Below, piece after piece: positions 17,612 to 27,435 of a DNA stretch of 64,000 bases. The notes under the pieces were generated by a model that worked only from the letters and a program-made list of their open reading frames with translations, was not told the DNA's origin and ran no database searches. Position 1 is the first letter of the stretch. The number at the start of each line of letters is the position of its first letter. The position numbers and the translations under genes were made by a program. The DNA is from Ancylobacter novellus DSM 506 (GTDB lineage Bacteria > Pseudomonadota > Alphaproteobacteria > Rhizobiales > Xanthobacteraceae), in assembly GCF_000092925.1 (NCBI RefSeq), contig NC_014217.1:4092001-4156000 (forward strand), read 5' to 3'.

Positions 17612-17698
17612 CCCTCATCCCGGGCTTGACCCGGGGACCCAGACTTTCCGCCCGTACCCGGTCCCCTGGATGGCCGGGTCAAGCCCGGCCATGAGGGC
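17612..17698. repeat. Palindromic intergenic repeat, family C (copy 3)
   Basis: CCCTCATCCCGGGCTTGACCCGGGGACCCAGA is mirrored by GGATGGCCGGGTCAAGCCCGGCCATGAGGGC. It sits in the gap between the divergent marC and HAD-phosphatase genes, so it is not simply a terminator here. Confidence 0.9.
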
Positions 17699-17788
17699 AT
17701 GTGGGTGAAAGCGGCCGGGATGCCCGCGCATGCCCGGCCCGCCCGTACCGGTCTTGTGCTCGACACATCGGCGTGGCAAGCCGCGCCC

Positions 17789-18685
17789 ATGACGACCGCA
17801 ACCTCCTCCGCCATCACCGCCCTGCCGCCCCTCGTGCCATCCTTCGGCACGCTCGCCCCGCGCTACGACCTCGTGCTCTGCGACGTCTGGGGCGTGCTGC
17901 ACAATGGCGCGCAGGGCTCCATGCCCGCCGCCGACGCGCTGCAGCGGGCCCGCGCCGGCGGGGCGACGGTGCTGCTGGTCTCCAACGCGCCGCGGCCGGC
18001 GGAAGGGGTGGCGCGCATCCTCGACGGCTTCGGCATCCCGCGCGATGCCTATGACGGCATCGTCACCTCCGGCATGGTGACCAACGCGCTGCTGGCCGAG
18101 CGTCCCGGCGCGAAGATGTGGCATCTTGGCCCGGAGCGGGACCTCGGCATCTATGACGGGCTGGACCTGTCGCTGACCAACCTCGACGCGGCCGAGCTCA
18201 TCGTCTGCACCGGCCTGTTCGACGACACGGTCGAGACGCCGGAGGACTATGCCGACACGCTGAAGGCGGCCAAGGTGCGCGAACTGCCCTTCATCTGCGC
18301 CAATCCCGACATCGTGGTGGAGCGCGGCGGCGAGCTGATCTGGTGCGCCGGGGCCATCGCCGAGGCCTATGCCGAGCTCGGCGGCGACGTGGTCTTCTGC
18401 GGCAAGCCGCACCGGCCGATCTACGAGACCGCGTTCAAGGTCGCCGCCAAGCTGCGCGGCGGCGCGGTCGACAAGTCCCGCGCCATCGCCATCGGCGACG
18501 CGCTGCGCACGGATCTCGCCGGCGCGCTCGGGGTGGGCATCGACTGCCTGTTCGTCGCCGCCGGCATCCATGCCGGCGAACTTGGCCTCGAGCACGGTGC
18601 CGAGGTCGACCCGAAGGCGCTCGAACGCCTGCTCGCCGACGGCCCGGGCCGGCCTGTGGCGGTGACGACGCGCCTCGTCTGGTGA
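17789..18685 (+). CDS. HAD superfamily class IIA hydrolase (TIGR01459-type)
   Basis: The 298-residue protein is a NagD-like haloacid dehalogenase hydrolase. Motif I is 'VLCDVWGVLHNG' (nucleophile Asp), motif II 'LLVSNAPRPAE', the Lys of motif III is in 'FCGKPHRPIYE', and motif IV is 'IGDALRTDLAGALGVGID'. The extra cap domain lies between residues ~90 and 200. Family members are cytosolic phosphatases; this subgroup has no assigned substrate. It directly precedes ribF in the same direction, as in many alphaproteobacteria, so a role in flavin-nucleotide phosphate handling is conceivable but only by association. Start ATG at 17789 has a poor ribosome-binding site; the frame is open further upstream into the repeat. 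Confidence 0.9.
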   Translation: MTTATSSAITALPPLVPSFGTLAPRYDLVLCDVWGVLHNGAQGSMPAADALQRARAGGATVLLVSNAPRPAEGVARILDGFGIPRDAYDGIVTSGMVTNALLAERPGAKMWHLGPERDLGIYDGLDLSLTNLDAAELIVCTGLFDDTVETPEDYADTLKAAKVRELPFICANPDIVVERGGELIWCAGAIAEAYAELGGDVVFCGKPHRPIYETAFKVAAKLRGGAVDKSRAIAIGDALRTDLAGALGVGIDCLFVAAGIHAGELGLEHGAEVDPKALERLLADGPGRPVAVTTRLVW

Positions 18686-18715
18686 GGATCGGACCGGCGG
18701 ACGGGAAAGCCCCGA

Positions 18716-18745
18716 TTGACGCGGCGAGCGGGCGGCGCCACTTAT
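18716..18745 (+). promoter_or_regulatory. Putative sigma-70 promoter of ribF
   Basis: TTGACG at 18716-18721 is followed after 17-18 nt by CACTTA/ACTTAT at 18739-18745, the TTGAC...CTTAT pattern common for housekeeping promoters in Rhizobiales. It lies 41 nt before the ribF ATG, so ribF may be transcribed independently of the upstream HAD gene. Confidence 0.5.
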
Positions 18746-18785
18746 CCGCCAGCCCGACCCGGCGCCGTCCTTTGCATCGGCTGAC

Positions 18786-19736
18786 ATGACCCACGCTGCC
18801 GCCTCCCCGCATCCCTTCCGCGTCCTGCGCGATCCCGAGACGCTTCCTCCCGCGCTCGCCAATCCCGTGGTCGCCATCGGCAATTTCGACGGCGTGCATC
18901 GCGGCCACCGCGCGGTGATCGGCACCGCCGTCGACCAGGCCCGCTCGCTCGGCCGGCCGGCGCTGGCGGTGACCTTCGAGCCGCATCCGCGCGCCTTCTT
19001 CCGCCCGGCCGAGCCGATGTTCCGGCTCACGCCGGGAGCGATGAAGCTCGACCGCCTCGCCGGCACCGGGCTCGACGGCGCGGTGGTGCTGACCTTCGAC
19101 GCCGGCCTTGCCGGCCTCGATGCCGAGACCTTCGTTTCCGACGTGCTGGTCGGGCGGCTCGGCGTCGCCATGGTGGTGGCGGGCTTCGACTTCCATTTCG
19201 GCAAGGGCCGCGGCGGCTCGCCGGCCTTCCTGCGGGAGGCCGGGCGGCGGCATGGCTTCGCGGTGGAGATCGTCGCGCCGCTGCTCGACGAGGGGGCGCA
19301 GGTCGCCTCCAGCGTCATCCGCGCCGCGCTGGCGCAGGGCCGCGTCGAGCAGGCCGCGCACATGCTCGGCAGCCCGTGGGAGATCGAGGCCGAGGTGATC
19401 CACGGCGACAAGCGCGGGCGCAACCTCGGCTACCCCACCGCCAACATGCGGCTCGACCCGGCGGTGACGCTTGCCCACGGCATCTATGCGGTGACGGTGG
19501 AGATCGACGGCGTCACCCGCAAGGGCGTGGCGAGCTTCGGCCGCCGCCCGACCTTCGACGACGGCGCGCCGCGGCTGGAGACCTTCATCTTCGACTATGA
19601 AGGCGACCTCTATGGCCGCGTGCTGCGGGTGGCGTTCCACGCCTATCTGCGGCCCGAGCTGAAGTTCGACAGCGTCGAGGCGCTGATCGCGCAGATGAAC
19701 GAGGACAGCGCGCGGGCACGCGCGGCGCTGGACTGA
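18786..19736 (+). CDS. ribF: Bifunctional riboflavin kinase / FAD synthetase
   Basis: The 316-residue enzyme turns riboflavin into FMN and then FAD. The N-terminal adenylyltransferase domain shows 'AIGNFDGVHRGHRAVI' (the HxGH nucleotide-binding signature) and 'VVAGFDFHFGKGRGG'. The C-terminal kinase domain shows 'GDKRGRNLGYPTANMRL', 'HGIYAVTVEIDG', 'VASFGRRPTFD' and 'YGRVLRVAF'. Length is normal. It precedes ileS and lspA, a common order in proteobacteria (ribF-ileS-lspA), although a family A repeat separates it from ileS. Confidence 0.97.
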   Translation: MTHAAASPHPFRVLRDPETLPPALANPVVAIGNFDGVHRGHRAVIGTAVDQARSLGRPALAVTFEPHPRAFFRPAEPMFRLTPGAMKLDRLAGTGLDGAVVLTFDAGLAGLDAETFVSDVLVGRLGVAMVVAGFDFHFGKGRGGSPAFLREAGRRHGFAVEIVAPLLDEGAQVASSVIRAALAQGRVEQAAHMLGSPWEIEAEVIHGDKRGRNLGYPTANMRLDPAVTLAHGIYAVTVEIDGVTRKGVASFGRRPTFDDGAPRLETFIFDYEGDLYGRVLRVAFHAYLRPELKFDSVEALIAQMNEDSARARAALD

Positions 19737-19750
19737 GCACCCCTGTGGTT

Positions 19751-19839
19751 CGTCATCCCGGCCGAGCGGAGCGAGAGCCGGGATCGCTCTCCAATTTCAC
19801 GCGATCCCGGATCGGTCCTGCGGACCGTCCGGGATGACG
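19751..19839. repeat. Palindromic intergenic repeat, family A (copy 2)
   Basis: It starts CGTCATCCCGGCCGAGCGGAGCGAGAGCCGGGATCGC and ends GATCCCGGATCGGTCCTGCGGACCGTCCGGGATGACG. This is the least interrupted family A copy, located right after the ribF stop codon and before ileS. Confidence 0.92.
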
Positions 19840-19913
19840 GCTTTGCGTGCTCTCCCGCCCTTGCACCGCCTTGCTCCTGCGCTTAAACCGTCCGGCAGTG
19901 TAAGGAGCGCGTC

Positions 19914-22900
19914 ATGACGAGCCGCAACAGCGATGGTCGAAGCGACAACGAGGCCGCCGAGGAGACGGCGCCGCGCGATTATTCCTCGACCCTGTTCCTG
20001 CCGCAGACCGACTTCCCCATGCGCGCCGGCCTGCCGCAGCGCGAGCCGGAACTGCTGGAGCGCTGGGCGCGCATCGACCTCTACGGCCAGCAGCGCAAGG
20101 AGGCCGCCGGGCGCGCGCGCTTCGTGCTGCATGACGGCCCGCCCTACGCCAATGGCAACATCCATATCGGCCACGCGCTGAACAAGATCCTGAAAGACGT
20201 GGTGGTGCGCTCGCAGGGCGCGCTCGGCCATGACTCGAACTACGTCCCCGGCTGGGACTGCCACGGCCTGCCGATCGAGTGGAAGATCGAGGAGCAGTAC
20301 CGCGCCAAGGGCCGCAACAAGGACGAGGTGCCGGTCGTCGAGTTCCGGCAGGAATGCCGGGCGTTCGCTCAAGGGTGGATCGACATCCAGCGCGCCGAAT
20401 TCAAGCGGCTCGGCGTCGAGGGCGACTGGTCCCACCCCTATGTGACCATGAGTTACGACGCGGAAGCGCAGATCGCCCGCGAGATCATGAAGTTCGCCAC
20501 CAACGGCCTGCTCTATCGCGGCTCGAAGCCGGTGATGTGGTCGGTGGTGGAGCGCACGGCGCTGGCCGAGGCGGAGGTCGAGTATCACGACCACACCTCG
20601 ACGACGATCTATGTGAAGTTCCCCGTCACCGGCTATCGCGAGTGCAACTCGACGCATGGCGGCGACCCGGCCGGGCTGCAGGCGCCGGACAAGGCGGACG
20701 ACATCCACCTGTTCCCCTCCTATGAGGGGGCGAACATCGTCATCTGGACGACGACGCCCTGGACCATCCCCGGCAACCGCGCCATCGCCTTCTCCAAGGA
20801 CGTCACCTATGCCGTCTACGAGGTGACCGAGGCGCCGCACGACAACTGGGCCAAGGTCGGCGAGCACTTCATCCTCGCGGACAAGCTGGCCGAGGAAGTG
20901 TTCAAGGCCGCGCGTGTCACCGGCTGGGAGCGCCACAAGGAAGTCGACCCGAGCCACCTCGTCTGCGCCCATCCGCTGAGGGGCGTCGAGGGCGCCGGCG
21001 ACTATTTCGACTTCCCTGTGCCGGTGGCGGCGGGCGATTTCGTCACCGACGAGACCGGCACCGGCTTCGTCCATCTGGCGCCGGGCCACGGCGCCGACGA
21101 CTTCAACCTCTTCATCGCCGCCCGCCTCGGCGAGGTGCCGCACACGGTCGGCCCGGACGGGCGCTACTATGACCACGTCCCGCTCTTCGCCGGCCATCGG
21201 GTGATGGACGACAAGGGCAAGGACGGCGACGCCAACGACGTGGTGATCAAGGCGCTGGCCGCCGCCGAGAAGCTGATGGCACGCGGCCGGCTGAAGCACC
21301 AGTACCCGCACTCCTGGCGCTCCAAGGCGCCGATCATCTTCCGCAATACGCCGCAATGGTTCATCGCGATGGACAAGGACATCGCGGCGACCGACGGCTC
21401 GACCACCGACGGCGACACGCTGCGCGCCCGCGCGCTCGGCGGCATCGCCGGCGTCGACTGGGTGCCGGCGAGCGGGCGCAACCGCATCACCGGCATGATC
21501 GAGAACCGCCCGGACTGGGTGGTGTCGCGCCAGCGCGCCTGGGGCGTGCCGATCGCCGTCTTCGTCCGCGACAGGGGCGACGGCACGGTCGAGATCCTGC
21601 GCGACGACAAGGTGAACAAGCGCATCGCCGACGCCTTCGAAGCGGAAGGCGCCGATGCCTGGTACAAGGACGGCGCCGCCCAGCGCTTCCTGGGGACCGA
21701 TTACAGCGCCAATGAATGGCACAAGGTCGACGACATCCTCGACGTCTGGTTCGACAGTGGCTCCACCCATGCCTTCACCCTGGAGGTACGCGAGGACCTG
21801 AAGGTCGACCGCGCCTTCACCGGCGGGCCGGACCGGGTGATGTACCTCGAAGGCTCGGACCAGCACCGCGGCTGGTTCCACTCCTCGCTCCTGGAGAGCT
21901 GCGGCACGCGCGGGCGCCCGCCCTATGACGTGGTGCTGACCCACGGCTTCGTGCTCGACGAGCAGGGCCGCAAGATGTCGAAGTCGATCGGCAACGTGGT
22001 CGCCCCGCAGGAGGTGATCAAGTCGTCCGGCGCCGACATCCTCCGCCTGTGGGTCTGCGCCTCCGACTATTCCGACGATCTGCGCATCGGGCCGGAGATC
22101 CTCAAGACCACGGTCGAGACCTATCGCAAGCTGCGCAACACGCTGCGCTGGCTGCTCGGCTCGCTGCACCATTACCGCGAGAGCGAGCGCGTGGCCTATG
22201 CCGACATGCCGCCGCTGGAGCGCATGGTGCTGCACCGCCTCGTCGAGCTCGACAAGCTGGTGCGCGAGGCCTACGCGGCCTTCGACTTCAAGCGCGTGCA
22301 CGCGGCGCTGTCGTCCTTCATGACCAGCGAGCTCTCGGCCTTCTATTTCGACGTGCGCAAGGACGCGCTCTATTGCGACCCGATCTCCTCGGTGACGCGG
22401 CGGGCCTGCCTGACGGTGCTCGACGAGGTGTTCAACCGCCTCGTGGTCTGGCTGGCGCCGATCCTGCCCTTCACGGCGGAGGAGTCCTATCTGGCGCGCT
22501 TCCCGTCCGAGACCGGCTCGGTGCACCTGCTCACCTTCCCGCCGACGCCCGCCAAGTGGCGCGACGAGGCGCTGGCCGACGAGTGGCGCAAGATCCGCCT
22601 GGTGCGGCGCGTCGTGCTCGGCGCGCTGGAGGTGGAGCGCGCGGCCAAGCGCATCGGCTCCAGCCTCGAGGCGGCGCCGGTCATCCACGTCTCCGACCCG
22701 AACCTGTTCGCGGCGGTCAGCGTCATCGACCTCGCCGAGGTGTGCATCACCTCCGACGCGCATCTGATGCCGGACGAGGGGCCGAAGGACGCCTTCCGCC
22801 TCGACGACGTGCCGGGCGTGGCGGTGGTGCCGAACCGGGCCGAGGGGCGCAAATGCGCGCGCTCGTGGAAGATCTCGCCGCTGGTCGGCACCGATCCGGA

Positions 22901-22973
22901 CTATCCGGACGTAACCCCGCGCGACGCCATGGCGCTGCGCGAGCTCGCCACCGCCCGCCGCGCCGCCGAATGA
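19914..22973 (+). CDS. ileS: Isoleucyl-tRNA synthetase
   Basis: The 1019-residue class I synthetase charges tRNA-Ile. The HIGH motif is in '[14 protein letters not shown]' at about residue 83 and KMSKS is in '[12 protein letters not shown]' at about residue 687. An editing (CP1) domain lies between them, with '[16 protein letters not shown]' and '[11 protein letters not shown]'. Unlike E. coli IleS, the C-terminus lacks a four-cysteine zinc finger: only one Cys remains in '[13 protein letters not shown]', followed by '[18 protein letters not shown]'. I believe this ending also occurs in other Rhizobiales, so it is probably lineage-typical. AAGGAG lies six nt before the ATG. First gene of an ileS-lspA-bamF-like cluster. 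Confidence 0.98.
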   Translation: MTSRNSDGRSDNEAAEETAPRDYSSTLFLPQTDFPMRAGLPQREPELLERWARIDLYGQQRKEAAGRARFVLHDGPPYANGNIHIGHALNKILKDVVVRSQGALGHDSNYVPGWDCHGLPIEWKIEEQYRAKGRNKDEVPVVEFRQECRAFAQGWIDIQRAEFKRLGVEGDWSHPYVTMSYDAEAQIAREIMKFATNGLLYRGSKPVMWSVVERTALAEAEVEYHDHTSTTIYVKFPVTGYRECNSTHGGDPAGLQAPDKADDIHLFPSYEGANIVIWTTTPWTIPGNRAIAFSKDVTYAVYEVTEAPHDNWAKVGEHFILADKLAEEVFKAARVTGWERHKEVDPSHLVCAHPLRGVEGAGDYFDFPVPVAAGDFVTDETGTGFVHLAPGHGADDFNLFIAARLGEVPHTVGPDGRYYDHVPLFAGHRVMDDKGKDGDANDVVIKALAAAEKLMARGRLKHQYPHSWRSKAPIIFRNTPQWFIAMDKDIAATDGSTTDGDTLRARALGGIAGVDWVPASGRNRITGMIENRPDWVVSRQRAWGVPIAVFVRDRGDGTVEILRDDKVNKRIADAFEAEGADAWYKDGAAQRFLGTDYSANEWHKVDDILDVWFDSGSTHAFTLEVREDLKVDRAFTGGPDRVMYLEGSDQHRGWFHSSLLESCGTRGRPPYDVVLTHGFVLDEQGRKMSKSIGNVVAPQEVIKSSGADILRLWVCASDYSDDLRIGPEILKTTVETYRKLRNTLRWLLGSLHHYRESERVAYADMPPLERMVLHRLVELDKLVREAYAAFDFKRVHAALSSFMTSELSAFYFDVRKDALYCDPISSVTRRACLTVLDEVFNRLVVWLAPILPFTAEESYLARFPSETGSVHLLTFPPTPAKWRDEALADEWRKIRLVRRVVLGALEVERAAKRIGSSLEAAPVIHVSDPNLFAAVSVIDLAEVCITSDAHLMPDEGPKDAFRLDDVPGVAVVPNRAEGRKCARSWKISPLVGTDPDYPDVTPRDAMALRELATARRAAE

Positions 22974-22991
22974 TCCCGTGAAGCTGCGCCG

Positions 22992-23480
22992 ATGAAGCTG
23001 CGTCTTGCGGGTCCCTTGACGCTCTACGGCGGCGCCTTCGCGCTCGCCGCGCTGGTCGTCGACCAGGCGTCGAAGCTGGCGGTGCTGCACGGCGTCGACT
23101 TCGGGCCGAACGGGATCGTTCCCGTCACGCCCTTCCTCGACATCGTCTATGCCTGGAACACCGGCATCAGCTACGGCCTGTTCTCGCAGGGCGCGGATGG
23201 CTGGTGGCTGCTCGGCGGGCTCAAGGTGATCGCCGCCGTGCTGTTCTGGCTCTGGCTGGCCCGCGTCGACCGCAGGCTGGAGGCGGCGGCGCTCGGCCTG
23301 CTGATCGGCGGGGCGCTCGGCAACGCCATCGACCGCGCCGCCTATGGCGCGGTGTTCGATTTCGTGTCGCTGCACGCCGTCGGCTTCTACTGGTACGTGT
23401 TCAACCTGTCGGACGTGGCCATTGTTGCCGGCGTCGGCCTGCTTTTGTATGACTCGTTAATCGGCGGCGCCGCAAAATAG
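22992..23480 (+). CDS. lspA: Lipoprotein signal peptidase (signal peptidase II)
   Basis: The 162-residue membrane aspartic protease removes signal peptides from diacylglyceryl-modified prolipoproteins. Four membrane segments are visible, and both catalytic Asp regions are intact: 'GALGNAIDRAAYGAVFDFV' and 'WYVFNLSDVAIVAGV'. The N-terminal 'VVDQASK' and 'AWNTGISYGLF' are also conserved. It starts 18 nt after the ileS stop and is surely co-transcribed. Likely clients in this window include the lipoprotein at 27436-28485. Confidence 0.97.
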   Translation: MKLRLAGPLTLYGGAFALAALVVDQASKLAVLHGVDFGPNGIVPVTPFLDIVYAWNTGISYGLFSQGADGWWLLGGLKVIAAVLFWLWLARVDRRLEAAALGLLIGGALGNAIDRAAYGAVFDFVSLHAVGFYWYVFNLSDVAIVAGVGLLLYDSLIGGAAK

Positions 23481-23580
23481 CCGCCCTGCACTGGCATGAG
23501 CCTCCGCGGCGACTGACGCGGAGACCGCTGGCGTGGCGATGACGCCGCCCCGCGGTGCATGATCCGCAGGAGACGACCGG

Positions 23581-24243
23581 ATGACGAGACCGACCCTTTC
23601 GACCCGCGCCATGCTGTTCGCCGCTGCCGCGCTTTGCACCGCTTCGCTCGGTGGCGCGCCGGCCTTCGCCGACGACACGCCGCCGGAAATCAGCCTGACC
23701 GAGAAGCTGCTCACCGGGCTCGGCCTCGTCCCGCCGACGCCGCCGGAGATCGACTATCGCGAGCGCGCGCCCCTCGTGGTGCCCCCCACCGGCGACGTGC
23801 TGCCGCCGCCGCGCGACGCCGGCGCCATGGCGCAGAATCCGAACTGGCCGAAGGACCATGACGTCGTGGCGCGCCAGAAGGCCTCCGCGCCCGGCAGCCT
23901 GGTCGACGAGACCTTCAACGCGCACAAGACGCTCTCGCCCTCGCAGATCGAGCGCGGCGCCAAGGCCGGCAACAGACCGGCCTATGGCAGTGGCTTCGCC
24001 GACAGCCGCAAGAACGACGACAACCGGCTCTCCGTGAACCAGCTCGAGTTCTTCGGCTGGGGCAACAAGAAGGAAGAGAAGCTGGTGTTCGAGGGCGAGC
24101 CTGACCGCGAATTGCTGACCCAGCCGCCGGTCGGCTACCAGACCCCCGCGCCCGGCGCCGCCTATGGCACCGTCGCCGACCGCGCGGAGGAAAAGGAATG
24201 GGCGCTGCCGAGCTGGTTCGACCGCACGCAGCAGAACAAGTGA
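23581..24243 (+). CDS. BamF-like (DUF3035-type) envelope protein
   Basis: The 220-residue protein has an N-terminal signal peptide ('AMLFAAAALCTASLGGAPAFA', cleaved about residue 34). The segment 'PPEIDYRERAPLVVPP' followed by 'LPPP' closely resembles the conserved motif of DUF3035 proteins, known in Caulobacter as the BAM-complex lipoprotein BamF. Here there is no lipobox Cys, so it would be soluble in the periplasm. The remainder is Pro/Ala/Asp-rich and probably flexible. The order lspA, this gene, then M16 peptidases suits a role in the cell envelope. AGGAG lies eight nt upstream of the ATG. The family assignment rests on one motif. Confidence 0.65.
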   Translation: MTRPTLSTRAMLFAAAALCTASLGGAPAFADDTPPEISLTEKLLTGLGLVPPTPPEIDYRERAPLVVPPTGDVLPPPRDAGAMAQNPNWPKDHDVVARQKASAPGSLVDETFNAHKTLSPSQIERGAKAGNRPAYGSGFADSRKNDDNRLSVNQLEFFGWGNKKEEKLVFEGEPDRELLTQPPVGYQTPAPGAAYGTVADRAEEKEWALPSWFDRTQQNK

Positions 24244-24444
24244 CGTCGGCCGCGTCACGTCGGCCGCGTAACCTCTTGGGCCCGCTCACTTCGTGGTGAT
24301 CGGGCCGCGCCGTGCTTCGCAGGAGCGGCGCATCGTCGCTACATTGACGCCCGCGATCCCGCCCCGCGCCGCCGCCTATGGCAGCGCGCCACATGGCGCC
24401 TTCCAACCGGCGCCAGTCGGGCGGGCGCCCAACCGGATGCCGCT

Positions 24445-25869
24445 GTGACTGGAAGAATGATGCCCGCTCTCATGCTGATCGCCGGTGCTGCCGCCGGTGC
24501 CGCCGGCCTTGCCACCGCCGCCGCGCCGACCCGCGCGCAGGCCGCCGAGGTCTCCGAGTTCACCCTCGGCAACGGCATGCAGGTCGTGGTGGTGCCCGAC
24601 CATCGCGCCCCGGTGGTCACCCATATGGTGTGGTACCGCGTCGGCTCGGCAGACGAGCAGCCCGGCAAGTCCGGCATCGCCCATTTCCTCGAGCACCTGA
24701 TGTTCAAGGGCACCGACAAGCACCCGGCCGGCGAGTTCTCGCAGGTGGTGGCAAAGCTCGGCGGCCAGGAGAACGCCTTCACCTCGCAGGATTACACCGC
24801 CTATTTCCAGCGCGTCGCCAAGCAGCATCTCGGCACGGTGATGGGCTTCGAGGCCGACCGCATGACCGGTCTCGTGCTCACCGACGAGGTCGTGCTGCCG
24901 GAGCGCGACGTGGTGCTGGAGGAGCGCCGCATGCGCACCGACAACGATCCCAGCGCCCAGCTCTCGGAAGCCTCGCAGGCGGCGATGTTCGTCAACCATC
25001 CCTATGGTCATCCGATCATCGGCTGGGAAGACGAGATCAAGAAGCTCAACCGCGAGGACGCCCTCGCCTTCTACCGCCGCTTCTACACGCCCAACAACGC
25101 CATCCTCGTGGTCGCCGGCGACGTCGAGCCGGCCGAGGTGAAGAAGCTCGCCGAGGAGACCTACGGCAAGGTGCAGCCGCGCGCCGAGACCGCCGCGCGC
25201 ATCCGCCCGCAGGAGCCGGAGCCGCGCGCCGAGCGCCGCCTTGTCCTGGCGGACGGGCGGGTCGGTCAGCCGAGCCTGTCGCGCTCCTATCTCGTGCCGT
25301 CCTACCGCACCGACAACAAGGAGAGCGTCGCGCTCGACGTGCTGTCGCAGGTGCTGGGCGGCGGCTCCACCGGCCGCCTCTACCGCTCGCTGGTGATCGA
25401 GAAGGGCCTCGCCGCCAGCGCGGGCGCCTGGTACCAGTCGACGGCGCTCGACGAGACCCGCTTCGGCATCTCAGCCATGCCGCGCCCGGAAGTCACCATG
25501 GAGACCATGGAGAAGGCGCTCGACGAGGCGATCGGGGCGCTGGCGACGGACGGGCCGGAAGCCGGCGAGCTGGAGCGCGCCAAGACCCGGCTCGTCGCCG
25601 AGGCGATCTACGCCCAGGACAACCAGGCGACGCTGGCGCGCATCTATGGCGCGACGCTCGCCACCGGCTCCACCGCCGAGGACGTGAAGAACTGGCCCGA
25701 GATGGTCAAGGGCGTCACCGCCGAGGATGTCCGCGAGGCGGCGCGGCGCTGGCTGCTGCCGGCGCGGGCCGTCACCAGCCAGCTCCTGCAGGCCAAGCCC
25801 ACCCCTGCGGCCGCCCTGCCGCCGGCTCCCGGCGCCCCGGACGGCCGCTCCCCGGAGGACCGTTCGTGA
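24445..25869 (+). CDS. M16 (pitrilysin) family zinc peptidase, catalytic subunit
   Basis: The product, about 474 residues, is a secreted or membrane-anchored M16 peptidase with the inverted zinc motif in 'GIAHFLEHLMFKGT' (HxxEH, near residue 80) and the distal Glu in 'VLEERRMRTDN'. The second half has the C-terminal M16 domain ('RSYLVPSYRTDN', 'LGGGSTGRLYRSLVIEKGLA'). An N-terminal hydrophobic signal segment ends at 'AQAAEV'. I kept the GTG at 24445 because it gives the signal peptide a positively charged start; ATG at 24457 or 24460 is also possible. It overlaps the next gene by 4 nt. The pair is expected to form a periplasmic heterodimer. Confidence 0.93.
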   Translation: MTGRMMPALMLIAGAAAGAAGLATAAAPTRAQAAEVSEFTLGNGMQVVVVPDHRAPVVTHMVWYRVGSADEQPGKSGIAHFLEHLMFKGTDKHPAGEFSQVVAKLGGQENAFTSQDYTAYFQRVAKQHLGTVMGFEADRMTGLVLTDEVVLPERDVVLEERRMRTDNDPSAQLSEASQAAMFVNHPYGHPIIGWEDEIKKLNREDALAFYRRFYTPNNAILVVAGDVEPAEVKKLAEETYGKVQPRAETAARIRPQEPEPRAERRLVLADGRVGQPSLSRSYLVPSYRTDNKESVALDVLSQVLGGGSTGRLYRSLVIEKGLAASAGAWYQSTALDETRFGISAMPRPEVTMETMEKALDEAIGALATDGPEAGELERAKTRLVAEAIYAQDNQATLARIYGATLATGSTAEDVKNWPEMVKGVTAEDVREAARRWLLPARAVTSQLLQAKPTPAAALPPAPGAPDGRSPEDRS

Positions 25870-27257
25870 GCGGAACGGCACGCGGCTCGCGCTGCCTCAC
25901 GCGTCCCTTCCGTTCCCTCGCCGCCACCCCTCTCGCCCTCCTGGCCACGCTCATGACCATCGCCCTCGCCCCCGTCTCCCCCGCCCAGTCCGAGACCACG
26001 CGCATCCAGCGCGTCATCAGCCCGGGCGGTATCGAGGCCTGGCTGGTGCATGACACCACCCTGCCGCTGGTGGCGGTGGAAATCGCCTTCCTCGGCGGCG
26101 CGGCGCAGGACCCGGCCGACAAGCCCGGCGTCGCCAACCTCGCCGCCTCGCTGCTCGACGAGGGCGCGGGCGATCTCGATTCCCGCGCCTTCCAGGACAA
26201 GCTGGCCGAGAAGGCGATCGAGCTGCGCTTCGACGCCTCGCGCGACATGCTCGGCGGCTCGCTGCGCACGCTGTCGGAGAATGTCGACGAGGCCTTCGAT
26301 CTGATGCGCCTCGCGGTCGCCGCGCCGCGCTTCGACGACGAGGCGGTGGAGCGCATCCGCCAGGGCCAGCTCGCCATGCTGCGCCGGCGGCTGAACGACC
26401 CCTCGACGCTGGCGAGCCTCAACTGGTCGGCCCGCGCCTTCCCGAACCATCCCTATGGACGGCCGGTCAACGGCACGCTGGAGAGCGTGCCGACGATCAG
26501 CCAGGGCGACCTCAAGGATTTCGTCGCCCGCAACCTCGCGCGCGGCAATCTGAAGATCGCTGTGGTCGGCGACATCACGCCGGAGAAGCTCGGCCCGGCG
26601 CTGGACAAGATGTTCGGCGCGCTGCCGGCCAAGGCCCAGCTCACCCCGGTGCCGGACGTGACCCCGCAGGGCCTCGGTTCCGAGGTGGTTCAGGAACTCG
26701 CCGTGCCGCAGACCTCGATGGTGTTCGGCGGCATCGGCCTGAAGCGCGACGACCCGGACTTCATCCCCGCCTTCGTGCTCAACCACATGCTGGGCGGTTC
26801 GGCCTTCTCGTCGCGCCTGTTCCGGGAAGTGCGCGAGAAGCGCGGCCTCGCCTATTCGGTCTACAGCCACCTCGCCCCGCTCGACCATGCAGCGCTGATC
26901 CTCGGCGGCACGGCGACCAAGAACGACCGCGCGGCGGAATCGATCGAGATCATCCGCGCCGAGTACAACCGGCTGCTCACCGAGGGGCCGAGCGAGGAGG
27001 AGCTGGAGGACGCCAAGAGCTATCTCATCGGCTCCTTCGCGCTGCGCTTCGACAGTTCCGCCAAGGTCGCCTCGCAGCTGCTGCAGATCCAGATCGACAA
27101 TCTCGGCATCGACTATATCGACGTGCGCAACCAGCTGGTGGGGGCGGTGACGCTCGACGACATCAAGCGCGTGGCGGCGCGGTTCAACCAGAATCCGGCG
27201 CTGCTGTTCAGCCTGGTCGGCAAGCCGGCCGGCCTCGCGCCCACCAAGGGCGGCTGA
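25866..27257 (+). CDS. M16 family peptidase-like protein, non-catalytic subunit
   Basis: The 463-residue partner starts at a GTG inside the GTGA overlap with the upstream stop, with GGAGG seven nt before it; translational coupling is likely. It has a signal peptide (about residues 20-42, 'LALLATLMTIALAPVSPAQS') and the M16 fold. Where the zinc motif should be it reads 'GVANLAASLLDEGAG', so the HxxEH residues are gone. It keeps the Arg/Tyr substrate-clamping region 'SRLFREVREKRGLAYSVYS'. This arrangement, one catalytic and one dead subunit, is like mitochondrial processing peptidase and PqqF/G-type dimers. The two in-frame domains are complete, so it is not a pseudogene. Confidence 0.93.
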   Translation: MSGTARGSRCLTRPFRSLAATPLALLATLMTIALAPVSPAQSETTRIQRVISPGGIEAWLVHDTTLPLVAVEIAFLGGAAQDPADKPGVANLAASLLDEGAGDLDSRAFQDKLAEKAIELRFDASRDMLGGSLRTLSENVDEAFDLMRLAVAAPRFDDEAVERIRQGQLAMLRRRLNDPSTLASLNWSARAFPNHPYGRPVNGTLESVPTISQGDLKDFVARNLARGNLKIAVVGDITPEKLGPALDKMFGALPAKAQLTPVPDVTPQGLGSEVVQELAVPQTSMVFGGIGLKRDDPDFIPAFVLNHMLGGSAFSSRLFREVREKRGLAYSVYSHLAPLDHAALILGGTATKNDRAAESIEIIRAEYNRLLTEGPSEEELEDAKSYLIGSFALRFDSSAKVASQLLQIQIDNLGIDYIDVRNQLVGAVTLDDIKRVAARFNQNPALLFSLVGKPAGLAPTKGG

Positions 27258-27435
27258 CCGGGCCCGGCCTCGGGCGCCGGTAGCGCGGTGCGTCGCGCGA
27301 TTGCATCGGGAGCATGTTCCCTGCCGCGCCGCGCCTGCTATAAGAGCGTCCGGGCAGCGGTCCATTGGGGAGAGAAGGCCGCCGGCGCACCGATATGCGC
27401 GGCGCGCGGCCAGCCGTAACAGCGGCGGGGAGAGT

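Noticed and set aside
19797..23375. A 1192-codon open frame on the minus strand opposite ileS and lspA
   Set aside because: It shows only the mirrored third-position bias of ileS; no recognisable domains, and it runs through an intergenic repeat.
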